From assembly GCF_003425985.1 (NCBI RefSeq), contig NZ_CP022985.1, positions 161,501 to 225,500 of the forward strand: 64,000 nt of DNA. Direction: 5' to 3'. The notes under the pieces were generated by a model, which was given only the letters and a program-made list of their open reading frames with translations, was not told the DNA's origin and searched no databases. Below, in pieces: positions 34,344 through 43,543 of the stretch. This DNA is from Mariniflexile sp. TRM1-10. Its GTDB lineage: Bacteria > Bacteroidota > Bacteroidia > Flavobacteriales > Flavobacteriaceae. Every line of letters starts with the position of its first letter. Position 1 is the stretch's first letter. The translations under genes were made by a program, and so were the position numbers.

Positions 34344-35450
34344 ATGAGGTTAATGAAAAGAAATAGAATGCGAGAAGCTGATTTACAACAATTAATGAAC
34401 CACCCTGAAAATATAATTTCTAAATGCAATCTTACTTATACCTATGAAGAAGATTTTCCAATTGTTAGAAAAAGACATGGTAAAGGTTTTATTTATCTTA
34501 TGAATGGAAAACCCATTCAAAATAAACAAGCCCTTAAACGCATTAAAAATATTGTAATTCCACCCATGTGGAAAGATGTAAAAATTAGTCATCTTGAAAA
34601 TAGTCATTTACAAGCGGTGGGCAAAGATGCCAAAAACCGAAAGCAATATTTATATCATCCTAAATGGAAAATTATAAGAAATTCTACCAAATTTTATAAA
34701 ATGTATTCATTTGGCAAAAAACTACCCTTAATAAGAAAACAACTTGACATTGATTTAGATAAAAAAGGCTGGCCAAAAGAAAAAGTGGTTGCATTAATAA
34801 TTCGCTTAATGGAAGAAACCCATATTCGTATTGGTAATAGTTATTATGAAAAGCAAAATAAATCTTATGGTTTAACAACACTTAGAAAAAAACATATTAA
34901 TATCTATAAGGGCAAATTACAGATTGAATATATTGGAAAAAAAGGTATAGAACATACTGTTTCGCTGCGAAACAAGAAATTGGTAAAATTAGTAAACCGA
35001 TGTGAAGAGCTGCCTGGATGGACACTTTTTAAATATATTGATGAAGATGGCATAAAAAAAACCATAAAAAGCAGTCATGTAAATGAGTATCTATATACCC
35101 TTTGCGGAAGCGACTTTACCGCAAAAGATTTTAGAACGTGGTCGGCCTCTGTCTCTTTTTTTAATGCTTTGCTTGAATTGGAAAAAGCCACTTCTGAAAA
35201 AGAAATAAAAAGTAATATTTTAAGCGCATACGATGTAGCGGCAAATACCCTAGGCAATACGAGAAATGTTTGTAAAAAATATTATGTACATCCCATCATT
35301 ATTGAACAGTATGAAAATGGAAACTTGTATAAAATTTTTGATAAAATTAAAAAGACAACAACAGTTAACAACTATTTATCACCTTCTGAAAAAGAAATGC
35401 TAAAACTTTTTAAAAGGTATCGTCCATTACTTCAAAAAGAATTTAAATAA
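34344..35450 (+). CDS. DNA topoisomerase IB (poxvirus/eukaryote-like)
   Basis: A 368-residue enzyme that relaxes supercoils through a 3'-phosphotyrosyl intermediate. The N-terminal domain contains FIYLMNGKPI and IPPMWKDVKIS. The catalytic domain shows EETHIRIGNSYYEKQNKSYG (first catalytic arginine), LRKKHINIYKGKLQIEY, FTAKDFRTWSASVSFFNAL (second arginine) and TRNVCKKYYVHPIIIEQYEN, with the nucleophilic tyrosine in the KxYYVHP motif. Bacterial IB enzymes are scattered accessory genes often found with stress functions. Here it is the first gene of such a neighbourhood. It is a single gene with no partner. Confidence 0.95.
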   Translation: MRLMKRNRMREADLQQLMNHPENIISKCNLTYTYEEDFPIVRKRHGKGFIYLMNGKPIQNKQALKRIKNIVIPPMWKDVKISHLENSHLQAVGKDAKNRKQYLYHPKWKIIRNSTKFYKMYSFGKKLPLIRKQLDIDLDKKGWPKEKVVALIIRLMEETHIRIGNSYYEKQNKSYGLTTLRKKHINIYKGKLQIEYIGKKGIEHTVSLRNKKLVKLVNRCEELPGWTLFKYIDEDGIKKTIKSSHVNEYLYTLCGSDFTAKDFRTWSASVSFFNALLELEKATSEKEIKSNILSAYDVAANTLGNTRNVCKKYYVHPIIIEQYENGNLYKIFDKIKKTTTVNNYLSPSEKEMLKLFKRYRPLLQKEFK

Positions 35451-35839
35451 CCTGAGTTCGATATAAATTTTGACTAAGTTAGATATTAGAAGTACACTAT
35501 TAGAAGCTCAAAGTTCAGAGTTTGATTGATGAAGTTTGTGATATACAATTCAACGTGAGTTAACATCGCCAAGATCGTATCTATCTAAAAATCAATTATT
35601 CATGTTTTAATATCAAGTAGTGTGCAGTTAAATCCAATAAAAACCACCTACTTTCAAGAGACTGTCTGAAATCTTTTGGCTTTAGTTTATCTGAGCATTA
35701 CAGAAAATGAAAATGTATTTTTATTTGAAGATAAAAGCACCGTTTACGAAAGTCTCAAGGTGGCAATAATTACTAAATATTTGGGCTTAGGCGTAGATTG
35801 GGCCTATTTTTAAATCGAACTCACGCTTTTTAGAGAAAT
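35451..35839. other. Gap with one dispersed repeat copy
   Basis: The stretch 35679-35756 (tttagtttatctgagcatta then tatttttatttgaagataaa) is a copy of the family also found at 60388-60472 and, inverted, at 57310-57380. I see nothing else here. Confidence 0.65.
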
Positions 35840-36001
35840 TCAAGTTCTTTTTCTTCCTGTGATTAATGAAATAAGAAATAATACAAGGAAGATAAAGAAC
35901 AAAACTTTTGCGATACTAGCAGCGCCTGAAGCTATTCCACCAAATCCCAATATGCCAGCTATAATAGCTAAAATAACAAATGTAAGTGTCCAACGTAACA
36001 T
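35840..36001 (-). CDS. DUF1328 (UPF0391) small membrane protein
   Basis: A 53-residue protein starting [20 protein letters not shown] and continuing with [20 protein letters not shown] before a second hydrophobic run ending in TGRKRT. Two membrane spans with the GFGGIA-type hinge identify the DUF1328 family. Members of this family are induced by stress or stationary phase in several proteobacteria, and their function is not known. It is a single small gene near other stress genes. The ATG at 36001 is the only start compatible with the family N-terminus. Confidence 0.9.
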   Translation of the reverse strand: MLRWTLTFVILAIIAGILGFGGIASGAASIAKVLFFIFLVLFLISLITGRKRT

Positions 36002-36187
36002 AATTTAAATTTTAAGTTAATAATATCTTATGGTAAAACGAGAATCTTTACCTAGTGAAAAGTAAACAATCACTCAGCTTTCATTCAAAGCTATATTAAA
36101 TTCAACTATTAAATGAATGTTATTGGTTTTAATACTAACACAATAGCATCATGTTTACATGGTATTGTTATGCTATTGTATTATTAA

Positions 36188-36332
36188 TCATGAGTGTCCG
36201 ATTAAAGATTCAAGACTGCTTTACTAAAATAAAATAGAATAAAGACTAAATGACAACAAATCAGTAATCGCTTTAAAAGCCATTATCACTGTGTTTTCAG
36301 AGAATTTTAAAGGTTTTATCGGACAACAATGA
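36188..36332 (+). mobile_element. MITE-like element, TCATTAGTGTCCGAT family, copy 3 (short form)
   Basis: A 145-bp copy with tcatgagtgtccgattaaag at the left and ttttatcggacaacaatga at the right. The interior gacaacaaatcagtaatc links the two halves without the 75-bp segment of the long form. Confidence 0.85.
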
Positions 36333-36389
36333 TTATTAATAAAAAGAGGCTGTCTAAAAAGTCCTGTAAATTTAATTTGTCAGGTTGAG

Positions 36390-36615
36390 ACTTTTGTTAA
36401 AGTTTTTAACTAGCGAATGCGATGACGTATTTTGTGCAAGTTTAACAAAAAGTCACAATATTTCCGAGGCACAGCGTAGTGTTTATATACCTGTGGTTGA
36501 GTATGGTTTTCAGAAAATAGGGGTAGCGATTATGGTGCTTATTTATAATAATGCCCGAATGGTAGTCTAGCAAGCATAAAAATTTTCTGGGTGTGATTTT
36601 AAAAAATAATGTAGG
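36390..36615 (+). ncRNA. Candidate bridge RNA in the IS110 left end
   Basis: The leader begins with a stem (ACTTTTGTTAAA near 36390, inverse TTTAACAAAAAGT at 36441-36453). Further on, GGTTGAG (36495-36501) equals the seven bases of target next to the left junction (36383-36389). Next, AATGGTAG (36558-36565) equals the last eight bases of the element (37934-37941). In IS621 the bridge RNA comes from this end and carries a target-binding loop followed by a donor-binding loop whose left guides read like the top strand, so the order and identity fit. I could not recognise the short right guides. Confidence 0.65.
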
Positions 36616-37923
36616 ATGAAAAAAATCAGGAAAAACGCAGGAGGGATCGATATCGGAGCCAAAAAAATCTTCATAGGTCTTGAAGATAAGGAGGTTCGCA
36701 GTTTTGATACCTTCACATCAGATCTGGAACAGGCGGTATCTTACTTAGAGGAAAACAATGTAACCTCAGTGGCCATGGAAGCCACGGGAGTGTATTGGGT
36801 CATCCTCTATGATATATTGAAGGCAAGAGGCATCGATGTATGGTTGGTGGATGGCAGGAGCACAAAACAAGTTCCAGGCAGAAAGACCGATGTAAAGGAC
36901 TGTCAATGGATACAGCAATTGCACAGCTATGGTTTGTTGAACCGTTGTTTTGTTGCAGATGAACTGGTACATGAACTAAGGAGCTATCAACGCCTGCGCG
37001 AAGATCACATCCGTAGTGCTGCTATGCATATTAACCATATGCAAAAAGCACTGACCCTGATGAACGTTCGGCTAAAAGAAGTTCTGGACCAAGTTCACGG
37101 GGTAAGTGGATTGAAAATAATCAGGGCGATCTTAAAGGGCGAAAGGGATCCCGGGGTTTTGGTAAAGCTATGCCATGGGAGTGTGTTGAAAACAAAAAAG
37201 GAACTGATCCTTAAATCCTTGAAAGGGCACTACAATGAAGCAGGGCTATTTGCTTTGGGCCAAGCAGTGGTGTGCTATGATTTTTATCAACAACAAATTG
37301 CCGGTTGTGATCTGAAAATGGAAGAAGTCCTTAAAAAGATGGGGGCAAACCGGCCTAAAGTATCAAATAAGGCAACTCCACGAAAAAACGTGAGGCACCA
37401 CAAACCAAATATAGAAGGAATGGACCGTTATCTATTGCAAATATTTGAAGGCAAAGATGCTACGGTCCTACCCGGTATAACAGATTATAATTGGATGCAG
37501 CTCCTATCGGAAATAGGGACTGATTTACATAAATGGAAAACAGAAAAGCATTTTACTTCCTGGTTGGGACTGGCGCCAAAACAGCACCATTCGGGCAAGA
37601 TGAAAAAAAACTATAAGGCTAAAGGACAACCAAAGGCCGGCCTGATATTTAAGCAAGCGGCCACGAGCCTGCTCAACAGCAAGAAAATTGCATTGGGTGC
37701 TTTTGGCAGAAAGATAAGGGCAAAGAAAGGGGCATCACCGGCAATAAAGGCAATGGCAAGAAAACTGGCAGAGCTCTATTGGAAGCTATTTGTTAAAGGA
37801 CTGTCATATGTAGAGAAGGGAATCAAAGATTATGAGGAGAAGATCTTGTTTAATAAACAAAAGAACATTATGAAAATGGCAAGAGAACTTGGTTTGTCAA
37901 TTAGCTATAAAACAGCGGTTTAG
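36616..37923 (+). CDS. IS110-family transposase (DEDD recombinase)
   Basis: A 435-residue recombinase. The N-terminal RuvC-like domain (DEDD_Tnp_IS110) has GGIDIGAKKIF with D12, AMEATGVYW with E55 and GRKTDVKDCQW with D92 and D95, so all four acidic residues are present. The C-terminal Tnp_20 domain shows VLPGITDYNWMQLLSEIG, FTSWLGLAPKQHHSGKMKK with the conserved serine, and LIFKQAATSLL. The reading frame is intact from ATG to stop, so the element may be active. Codon use is richer in GC than its neighbours, which fits recent arrival. Confidence 0.96.
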   Translation: MKKIRKNAGGIDIGAKKIFIGLEDKEVRSFDTFTSDLEQAVSYLEENNVTSVAMEATGVYWVILYDILKARGIDVWLVDGRSTKQVPGRKTDVKDCQWIQQLHSYGLLNRCFVADELVHELRSYQRLREDHIRSAAMHINHMQKALTLMNVRLKEVLDQVHGVSGLKIIRAILKGERDPGVLVKLCHGSVLKTKKELILKSLKGHYNEAGLFALGQAVVCYDFYQQQIAGCDLKMEEVLKKMGANRPKVSNKATPRKNVRHHKPNIEGMDRYLLQIFEGKDATVLPGITDYNWMQLLSEIGTDLHKWKTEKHFTSWLGLAPKQHHSGKMKKNYKAKGQPKAGLIFKQAATSLLNSKKIALGAFGRKIRAKKGASPAIKAMARKLAELYWKLFVKGLSYVEKGIKDYEEKILFNKQKNIMKMARELGLSISYKTAV

Positions 37924-38076
37924 CAAATACGTCAATGGTAGCTTGTCGAAACTGATATTGATTACCAGTAAGTTAAAATATTTCGACAAGCTCAATATGA
38001 CATAGAACTAGACTTTTTAGACAGCCTACTTATTCTCTCTCTTATTCCCTCTTTTTTTTACATAAATTATTCTTCA

Positions 38077-38526
38077 TCAATGCAAATCTTCCAATCGCTT
38101 AATTGAGTTGAGATCACTTGCAATGGCATCTCTTTGTTTAATTAGTATCGTATGTGTACTCAAGGGCAATGAAGTATCATTGATAACATCATTATAGTCA
38201 TCTAAAGCCGTCTTTTCTCCTCTAATAGCTTCTTCGAGCATGGATTCGTCGTTATCGACAGAAAACATGGCTTTTATATCCATCCAGGCACGATGTGCAG
38301 TTCCTGCCGCACTTCCGCTTTTCTCTGGAATCTCTCCAAACGATCTAACTTCATTATTTAATTCAATACCGAAATTATGTCGTTCTAACGATTTTCTTTC
38401 AAAATATCTTTTCAGATAAATATGCTCTGTATTCTCTGCTGCTTTTTTAAAACCTTTTTCTGCATCATATGTTCTTTCTAAAAGTTCATTTAACTTACCA
38501 CTTATAGTTTCTGTGTATGTACTCAT
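38077..38526 (-). CDS. PA2169 family four-helix-bundle protein (DUF2383)
   Basis: A 149-residue ferritin-like helical protein. ISGKLNELLERTYDAEKGFK opens the first helix, then RYFERKSLERHNFGIELNNE and GSAAGTAHRAWMDIKAMF. EEAIRGEKTALDDYNDVI lies near residue 100. The pattern matches the DUF2383/PA2169 family, whose members have a bundle fold without a demonstrated metal centre and often appear among stress-induced genes. It is transcribed separately, 120 bases left of a tiny membrane protein on the same strand. Confidence 0.9.
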   Translation of the reverse strand: MSTYTETISGKLNELLERTYDAEKGFKKAAENTEHIYLKRYFERKSLERHNFGIELNNEVRSFGEIPEKSGSAAGTAHRAWMDIKAMFSVDNDESMLEEAIRGEKTALDDYNDVINDTSLPLSTHTILIKQRDAIASDLNSIKRLEDLH

Positions 38527-38615
38527 GATTGTCTAAATTTAAATTAACAATGGTTTACTTTTGAGATGCCCATTGATTTACATCGTCTGCTTTTATAATG
38601 CTTCACTACTTTTGT

Positions 38616-38789
38616 TTACATTAAAGATTCAACTTTCTTTTGCGCGGTTTTTTTTTTCTTCAATGAAACTTGTTCAAACCTTACCCTGGCGTCCAAGAAT
38701 CTACTTTTAGAAATTTTCTCTAAAATCAGTTCTCCTAATTTAAAGAGTAAAATTCCGAGGGAGATTCCTATTAATATATTTGCTGTCAT
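38616..38789 (-). CDS. Small single-span membrane protein, unrecognised
   Basis: A 57-residue frame starting MTANILIGISLGILLFKLGE and continuing LILEKISKSRFLDARVRFEQ, then a lysine-rich end. One membrane span is followed by a basic cytoplasmic helix. I do not recognise a family. Support comes from a good ATG, a clear membrane-helix pattern and its place between two same-strand stress genes (catalase upstream, PA2169-type downstream). It is shorter than the usual gene-calling cut-off, so it may be missed in standard annotations. Confidence 0.55.
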   Translation of the reverse strand: MTANILIGISLGILLFKLGELILEKISKSRFLDARVRFEQVSLKKKKTAQKKVESLM

Positions 38790-38984
38790 ACTTTTTAATT
38801 TAATAGTTCTATGAATTAAGGTGGTTTAAACTTTTTCTAATTGGCTAAAAAATGACTGATTTTCATTTCCATCGAAAAAGTTAAACCACTTCATTAAATT
38901 TAAAGCGATTATTCCGTCTATATTAATGCATTTGATTTAAAAAACTGACTTATTTGAATTAGATAGTCCTTTTTCTAAAAGTTC

Positions 38985-41126
38985 TCACACAGGTATGTTT
39001 TTAGTCACTTCCATTCTATCCCAATTGCGATGCTTTGCAATAGCGTTTATAAAATCAATAGACTCTTTATTAATTAGAACTGCTGCATCCTGTTTGAAAT
39101 TTGAAACGAGGCTGCTGTCAATCAGATTTTCGCCTTCTTCATCTACAGCTATAGCTTTACAATGTTTAAAGGCTTCATTAATAAATTTTATAAATTTTGA
39201 TTCTTTCTTTAATTTCTCAATAGCTTTTGTGCCTCCAGGGATATATATGGCATCAAAAAGGACACTTTCTGTAGTCATAATAGCCTCATGAACCTCATGA
39301 GCTATACCTTCATCACTTACAACTTCACCTCCATGTGGCGCTATTAATTTTACCATTGCGCCTTCTTTTTCTAGAGCATCTTTCATCTTGTTGAAATTTT
39401 TCATTGAAAAGCCATCTGCAACCAATACGGCTATCTGTCTTGTTGAAATGCTTTCGAATTTTGTATTGGCTTGACTTAATGAAGGAGCGGTATCAAGATA
39501 ATTTTTCTTTTTAGGCGGTTGATGTTTTTCCACATCTGCATCAGCACCAATGGCTTGATTAATAGGTTGCTCTATGGATTTTGGGATTTCAAGTCCCAAT
39601 CCGGTGGCTACTTTTTTCGCTAAATCGGTATCGATTTGTGAAATCACCCAAAGCATGCGCTCTTTGATATGTGTGTATTTACATTTACCGAGTTCGAATG
39701 TATAAGCATCCGTAAGGTGTTGTTGCTCCCATTTGGATAAACTCCTGTAAAACAATGCCGGTTGTGAGAAATGATCATTAAAACTTTCGCTTCGGGTCCT
39801 GATTTTTTTTGCGTCTATACGTTCTTCGTATGAAGTAAATGCACCTTCAGCCATTTTAGCTAAATGCGGACAACCTCCGCTTAAACTATTTGGAAAGTAG
39901 GCTGTTTGTCCTTTTACAACATCCATTTGCATCATTCCATCACGCTGGTTGTTGTGGGTGTCTACGACAGGTCGGTTTATAGGAATTTGATGAAAATTAG
40001 GTCCACCTAATCTGGATAACTGTGTATCTCTATACGAGAACAAACGCCCCTGCAATAAGGGATCATTCGTAAAATCTATACCGGGAACAATGTGACCAGG
40101 CAGGAAAGCTACTTGCTCGGTTTCAGCAAAGAAGTTTTCAGGATTTTTATTTAAAGTCATTTTACCAATAATTTTTACTGGCACTAATTCTTCGGGTATC
40201 AATTTGGTTGGATCCAATAAATCAAATTCAAATTTAAATTCATCTTCTTCAGGCACTATTTGAACTCCTAATTCCCATTCTGGAAATTGTCCCGCTTCAA
40301 TAGCATCCCATAAATCGCGTCTATGAAAATCGGAATCGACTCCACTAATCTTAACTGCTTCATCCCATGTTACGGAGTGTACGCCTAGTTTCGGTTTCCA
40401 ATGGAATTTCACAAAATGAGCGTCTCCTTTTTCATTTATTAATCGGAAGGTATGAATTCCAAAGCCTTCCATCATACGATAACTTCGAGGAATCCCTCTA
40501 TCACTCATTAACCAAATTTGATTATGAAGTGTTTCTGTGGCATGCGAGACAAAATCATAAAAAGTATCATGGGCAGAGGCTGCCTGAGGTATTTCCCTAT
40601 TAGGTTCTGGTTTTACCGAATGAATTAAATCTGGAAACTTCATAGCATCTTGAATAAAAAAGATAGGCATATTATTACCTACCAAATCCCAAGTGCCTTC
40701 TTCTGTATAAAATTTTACTGCAAACCCGCGAACATCCCGAGCCAGATCTGTTGAGCCTTTAGAGCCCGCAACCGTTGAAAATCGCACGAAAACAGGGGTT
40801 TTCCTACTAGTATCGGTAAAAATACCCGCTTTACTAAATTGCTCAAGATTTTCATATAATTCAAATATACCATGTGCCCCACTACCTCGAGCGTGTACAA
40901 TACGCTCTGGTATGCGTTCGTGGTCAAAACTTGTAATTTTTTCCCGTAGTAAAAAATCTTCCAGTAAAGTAGACCCTCTTTCTCCCGCTTTTAATGAATT
41001 GTTCGTGTCATTTACTTTGACCCCTTGATTTGTGGTCATCGTAGTATCCTTTACTTCTTTTTGAGATGTTTTTAAATCATCAACTTTTTTTGATTCTGAT
41101 AATTGTTGTTTTTTTGGAGCCATCAT
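38985..41126 (-). CDS. katE: Large-subunit (clade 2) catalase HPII with DJ-1-like C-terminal domain
   Basis: A 713-residue haem catalase that dismutates hydrogen peroxide. [20 protein letters not shown] near residue 80 holds the active-site histidine. [20 protein letters not shown] near 150 holds the asparagine. [20 protein letters not shown] near 355 holds the proximal haem tyrosine. After about residue 555, a flavodoxin/class I amidotransferase-like domain begins [20 protein letters not shown], as in E. coli HPII. The N-terminal lysine-rich arm ([14 protein letters not shown]) is typical of large catalases. It is monocistronic. Confidence 0.96.
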   Translation of the reverse strand: MMAPKKQQLSESKKVDDLKTSQKEVKDTTMTTNQGVKVNDTNNSLKAGERGSTLLEDFLLREKITSFDHERIPERIVHARGSGAHGIFELYENLEQFSKAGIFTDTSRKTPVFVRFSTVAGSKGSTDLARDVRGFAVKFYTEEGTWDLVGNNMPIFFIQDAMKFPDLIHSVKPEPNREIPQAASAHDTFYDFVSHATETLHNQIWLMSDRGIPRSYRMMEGFGIHTFRLINEKGDAHFVKFHWKPKLGVHSVTWDEAVKISGVDSDFHRRDLWDAIEAGQFPEWELGVQIVPEEDEFKFEFDLLDPTKLIPEELVPVKIIGKMTLNKNPENFFAETEQVAFLPGHIVPGIDFTNDPLLQGRLFSYRDTQLSRLGGPNFHQIPINRPVVDTHNNQRDGMMQMDVVKGQTAYFPNSLSGGCPHLAKMAEGAFTSYEERIDAKKIRTRSESFNDHFSQPALFYRSLSKWEQQHLTDAYTFELGKCKYTHIKERMLWVISQIDTDLAKKVATGLGLEIPKSIEQPINQAIGADADVEKHQPPKKKNYLDTAPSLSQANTKFESISTRQIAVLVADGFSMKNFNKMKDALEKEGAMVKLIAPHGGEVVSDEGIAHEVHEAIMTTESVLFDAIYIPGGTKAIEKLKKESKFIKFINEAFKHCKAIAVDEEGENLIDSSLVSNFKQDAAVLINKESIDFINAIAKHRNWDRMEVTKNIPV

Positions 41127-41568
41127 TTATATTTTTAAGTATTCTGTAAACAAATCAGATGAGTATCAGTAGATAAATCACATCGCTTTCGAAACTCCTA
41201 ATTTTTAACCACTTAACTTAACACGATTCATAAAAAAATTACCTCAAAAAGAAAAGGACATAATTTTACTTAAAGAAAATGGTGAAAGAAGGCTATTATT
41301 CTTTCATAAGAAATTTAAAGGGGAAAGCTTTTAATTCAGTAAAAAGAAAAGAATTAATTCTTAGGTTTTTCCTTCAATAAAAAATTTCTTGAAACAGGCT
41401 ATCTTCAAGGCAGAGCCTTCGGGAAAATATTTAGATTAAAATTTTTTATTGAGTTATAATTAATTTCAAAATGGCACATTTTCAAACCATTTAAGCATTA
41501 AATTAACTGTCCATTTTATAATTACAACTTAAGTGACATCATATTTTATATCTATTCAAGTTTTAGAT
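41127..41568. other. Gap with one hairpin-element copy
   Basis: 41379-41441 is a copy of the dispersed hairpin element (aatttcttgaaacaggctat, aaggcagagccttcggg, atatttagattaaa). A 33-codon frame at 41279-41380 is not convincing. The promoter of the MgtC-type gene should lie between 41450 and 41560. Confidence 0.6.
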
Positions 41569-42015
41569 ATGGGAAACAATACTAACTTAGATTTTATTAT
41601 CTCTATTATTGTTGCCATGATAGCAGGATTTTGCATCGGCTTAGAACGCCAAATGAAAAATAAAAATGCAGGCTTAAAAACCTATACCTTGGTATCGGTT
41701 GGTTCGGCAATATTTACGAATATTTCTTTTGAATATACTGGAATTGATTATGTGGATACTGCTAGAATTATTAGTCAGATTGTTGTTGGCGTTGGGTTTT
41801 TAGGTGCGGGCGTCATTGTACAAGGAAAACACAAAATTAGTGGTCTGGCAACAGCCGCCACCATTTGGTGTAGTGCTGGTTTAGGATGTTTAGCTGCATT
41901 GAAAATGTATACCGAGCTTTTAAGTGCCACAATTATAGTTGTAGTGATTAATATTCTTTTTGGCTATATAAATAGTAAAATAAATAAAAACACTAATAAT
42001 GAAATAAATAATTAA
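41569..42015 (+). CDS. MgtC/SapB family membrane protein
   Basis: From the ATG at 41569, a 148-residue protein with four hydrophobic segments. IISIIVAMIAGFCIGLERQM then KNKNAGLKTYTLVSVGSAIF form the MgtC signature (GLERExxxKxAGLRTxxLVxxGA). IVVGVGFLGAGVIVQGKHKI then SGLATAATIWCSAGLG is the second signature. MgtC in Salmonella inhibits the F-type ATP synthase and helps growth at low magnesium, whereas the role of the short SapB-type members is unknown. A GTG at 41533 extends the frame by 12 codons, but the ATG gives the family N-terminus. Confidence 0.92.
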   Translation: MGNNTNLDFIISIIVAMIAGFCIGLERQMKNKNAGLKTYTLVSVGSAIFTNISFEYTGIDYVDTARIISQIVVGVGFLGAGVIVQGKHKISGLATAATIWCSAGLGCLAALKMYTELLSATIIVVVINILFGYINSKINKNTNNEINN

Positions 42016-42068
42016 AGTTACAAACATCCGGTTGAATTAATTATACTGTTCCCATGTTCGTTTTTAAG

Positions 42069-43274
42069 TCAGCGCCCAAATCTGTAGTAAGTCTGCAAAG
42101 GATGTTCTTTATTTTGTAGCATCTTTTGTATAACATTCATACCAATAACAGAAAATGTAATACCATTTCCTCCAAATCCTAAAACAAAATAACTATGGGG
42201 AAAATCTGGATGCGTACCAATGTATGGTAAACCGTCTTCAGTTTCACCAAAAGTGCCAGCCCAAACAAAATCAGTACGAAATTGATAATTGGGTAATAAT
42301 TTTTTCAATTTTTTAGTAAGCTTTTTGTTTTTCTCATTTAATAAGCCATCACGCTTTTTATCATTTATAAAGTCTTCATCTTCCCCTCCAATTAAAATTC
42401 TATTATCGTCGGTTGTTCTCATGTAAACATAAGGGGCTTCTGTATTCCAAAAGAGCGTGTCATTTAAATGGGATTGGTCATCATCATTCTGTTCACCAAT
42501 AATAGCATAGGTTGAAAGTAATTTTACAAATTTCTCTTTTATAAGCTCCGTGCTTTCATACCCATTGCAGTAAATAATCTTTTTTGCTTTAATGGTATTT
42601 CCAAACCCAGTTGTAACTTTTGCTCCATTTTTTGTGTAACTAATTGCCGTAATAGCGGTTTTATCAAAAATGTGCAATCCTTTTTTATGGTTATAGGCTA
42701 ACAAATCGTGCGTAAATTTAAAAATATCTATACTTCCTCCTTGTTTTGATAAGATGCCTCCGTACGTTTTTTTAATCTGATAGGTATTTTCAATGTCTTT
42801 TGAAGAAAGCCAGAAAACAGGTAGCCCACAGTTTTGCCTAGCTTCAAACTCTTTTCTTAAATTAACAACATCTTTTTTGGTAGTAGCAAAATAGAGTGAT
42901 TGCTTTTTTTTAAAACCACAATCTGATTTTACTTTTTCAACAATGGCCTGCAATTCATCAATAGCATGGTAACATGCCCAATAATTAGCTTCGGCAGCAG
43001 ATTGACCAATCATTTCTGATAATTTATATAAAGGCATATCAATTTCATACTGAAGCATACTTGTAGATGCAGAGGTACTTCCATTGGCTACTTCTCTTTT
43101 ATCAAGCAATATGGTTTTATAATTTTTGGCTAAGCATTTATAGGCCATTAAACTTCCAGTGATTCCTGCTCCTATAATTAAAACATCCGTTTCAAAATCT
43201 TCTTTCAATGAAGGATAAGAAGCCAACAACCCGTTTTTAATTAACCAAAAGGGTTCATTTGAAGTAAGATCCAT
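42069..43274 (-). CDS. FAD-dependent oxidoreductase, DAO family
   Basis: A 401-residue flavoenzyme. TDVLIIGAGITGSLMAYKCL near residue 27 is the FAD-binding Rossmann motif. LLDKREVANGSTSASTSMLQ near 55 is the DAO-family loop around the flavin. HFDKTAITAI and KIIYCNGYES form the middle sheet. GEDEDF and PYIGTHPDFPHSYFVLGFGG NGI-type residues close the FAD site. It resembles the N-terminal part of the Rieske-containing enzyme at 49392-50981 but has no iron-sulfur domain. The amine or amino-acid substrate is unknown. Confidence 0.9.
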   Translation of the reverse strand: MDLTSNEPFWLIKNGLLASYPSLKEDFETDVLIIGAGITGSLMAYKCLAKNYKTILLDKREVANGSTSASTSMLQYEIDMPLYKLSEMIGQSAAEANYWACYHAIDELQAIVEKVKSDCGFKKKQSLYFATTKKDVVNLRKEFEARQNCGLPVFWLSSKDIENTYQIKKTYGGILSKQGGSIDIFKFTHDLLAYNHKKGLHIFDKTAITAISYTKNGAKVTTGFGNTIKAKKIIYCNGYESTELIKEKFVKLLSTYAIIGEQNDDDQSHLNDTLFWNTEAPYVYMRTTDDNRILIGGEDEDFINDKKRDGLLNEKNKKLTKKLKKLLPNYQFRTDFVWAGTFGETEDGLPYIGTHPDFPHSYFVLGFGGNGITFSVIGMNVIQKMLQNKEHPLQTYYRFGR

Positions 43275-43338
43275 ATTCTTAAAATGAAGGTTAAATGTCT
43301 ATATAAGCTTTATAAAATGATAGCTGTGATATTTTCAA

Positions 43339-43489
43339 TCATTAGTGTCCGATTAAAGATTTAAGGCTTCGCTAAAAGAAAACAGAATAAAGACTAAATG
43401 ACAACAAATCAGTAATCTCTTTAAAAAGCCATTATCACTATGTTTGCAATGACGCAATGAATTGCGAAAGTTTTATCGTACAACAATGA
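43339..43489 (+). mobile_element. MITE-like element, TCATTAGTGTCCGAT family, copy 4 (short form)
   Basis: A 151-bp copy. Its left end is tcattagtgtccgattaaag. Its right end ttttatcgtacaacaatga has one change from copy 3. A small insertion (gacgcaatga) lies near the right end. Confidence 0.85.
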
Positions 43490-43543
43490 TTTTCAATTTA
43501 TAAAACTGAAAAATAGACAAAAGGATAAAAAATTAATCTTCAT

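Larger units (their letters stand above)
36390..37941 (+). mobile_element. IS110-family insertion sequence (IS110 group)
   Basis: An approximately 1.55-kb element with one transposase gene, a 226-bp non-coding left end and a right end of only about 18 bp after the stop. These are the proportions of the IS110 group. Both junctions show AG (36388-36389 and 37940-37941), so a 2-bp core may be duplicated. Deleting the element restores the repeat consensus TTGAGCTTGTCGAA at the joint. It has no terminal inverted repeats of its own, as usual for this family. Confidence 0.85.
36347..38027. repeat. Palindromic host repeat interrupted by the IS110 element
   Basis: AGGCTGTCTAAAAAGTC at 36347-36363 is repeated as a perfect 17-bp inverse at 38011-38027. 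Removing 36390-37941 restores a 129-bp palindromic element. Its left arm has tgtcaggttgagcttgtcga and its right arm the inverse, tcgacaagctcaatatgaca. Hence the 17-bp inverted repeats belong to the host element, not to the insertion sequence. Confidence 0.8.

Noticed and set aside
36385..36570. 61-codon frame upstream of the IS110 transposase
   Set aside because: It lies in the non-coding left end, begins in the host repeat and reads unlike any protein. The segment is better explained as bridge RNA template.
36347..38027. 17-bp perfect inverted repeats as termini of the insertion sequence
   Set aside because: IS110 elements have no such termini. The joint analysis places the IS ends about 43 and 86 bp further in, and the 17-mers pair as arms of the host palindrome.
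38821..38870. Further truncated copy of the TGAACTCATCTTGAC element
   Set aside because: Only the short phrase ttttctaattggctaaaaaa resembles it, which could be chance in AT-rich DNA.
41279..41380. 33-codon frame before the MgtC-type gene
   Set aside because: Basic sequence with no membrane pattern or family match, ending in the hairpin-element copy. No promoter was seen.
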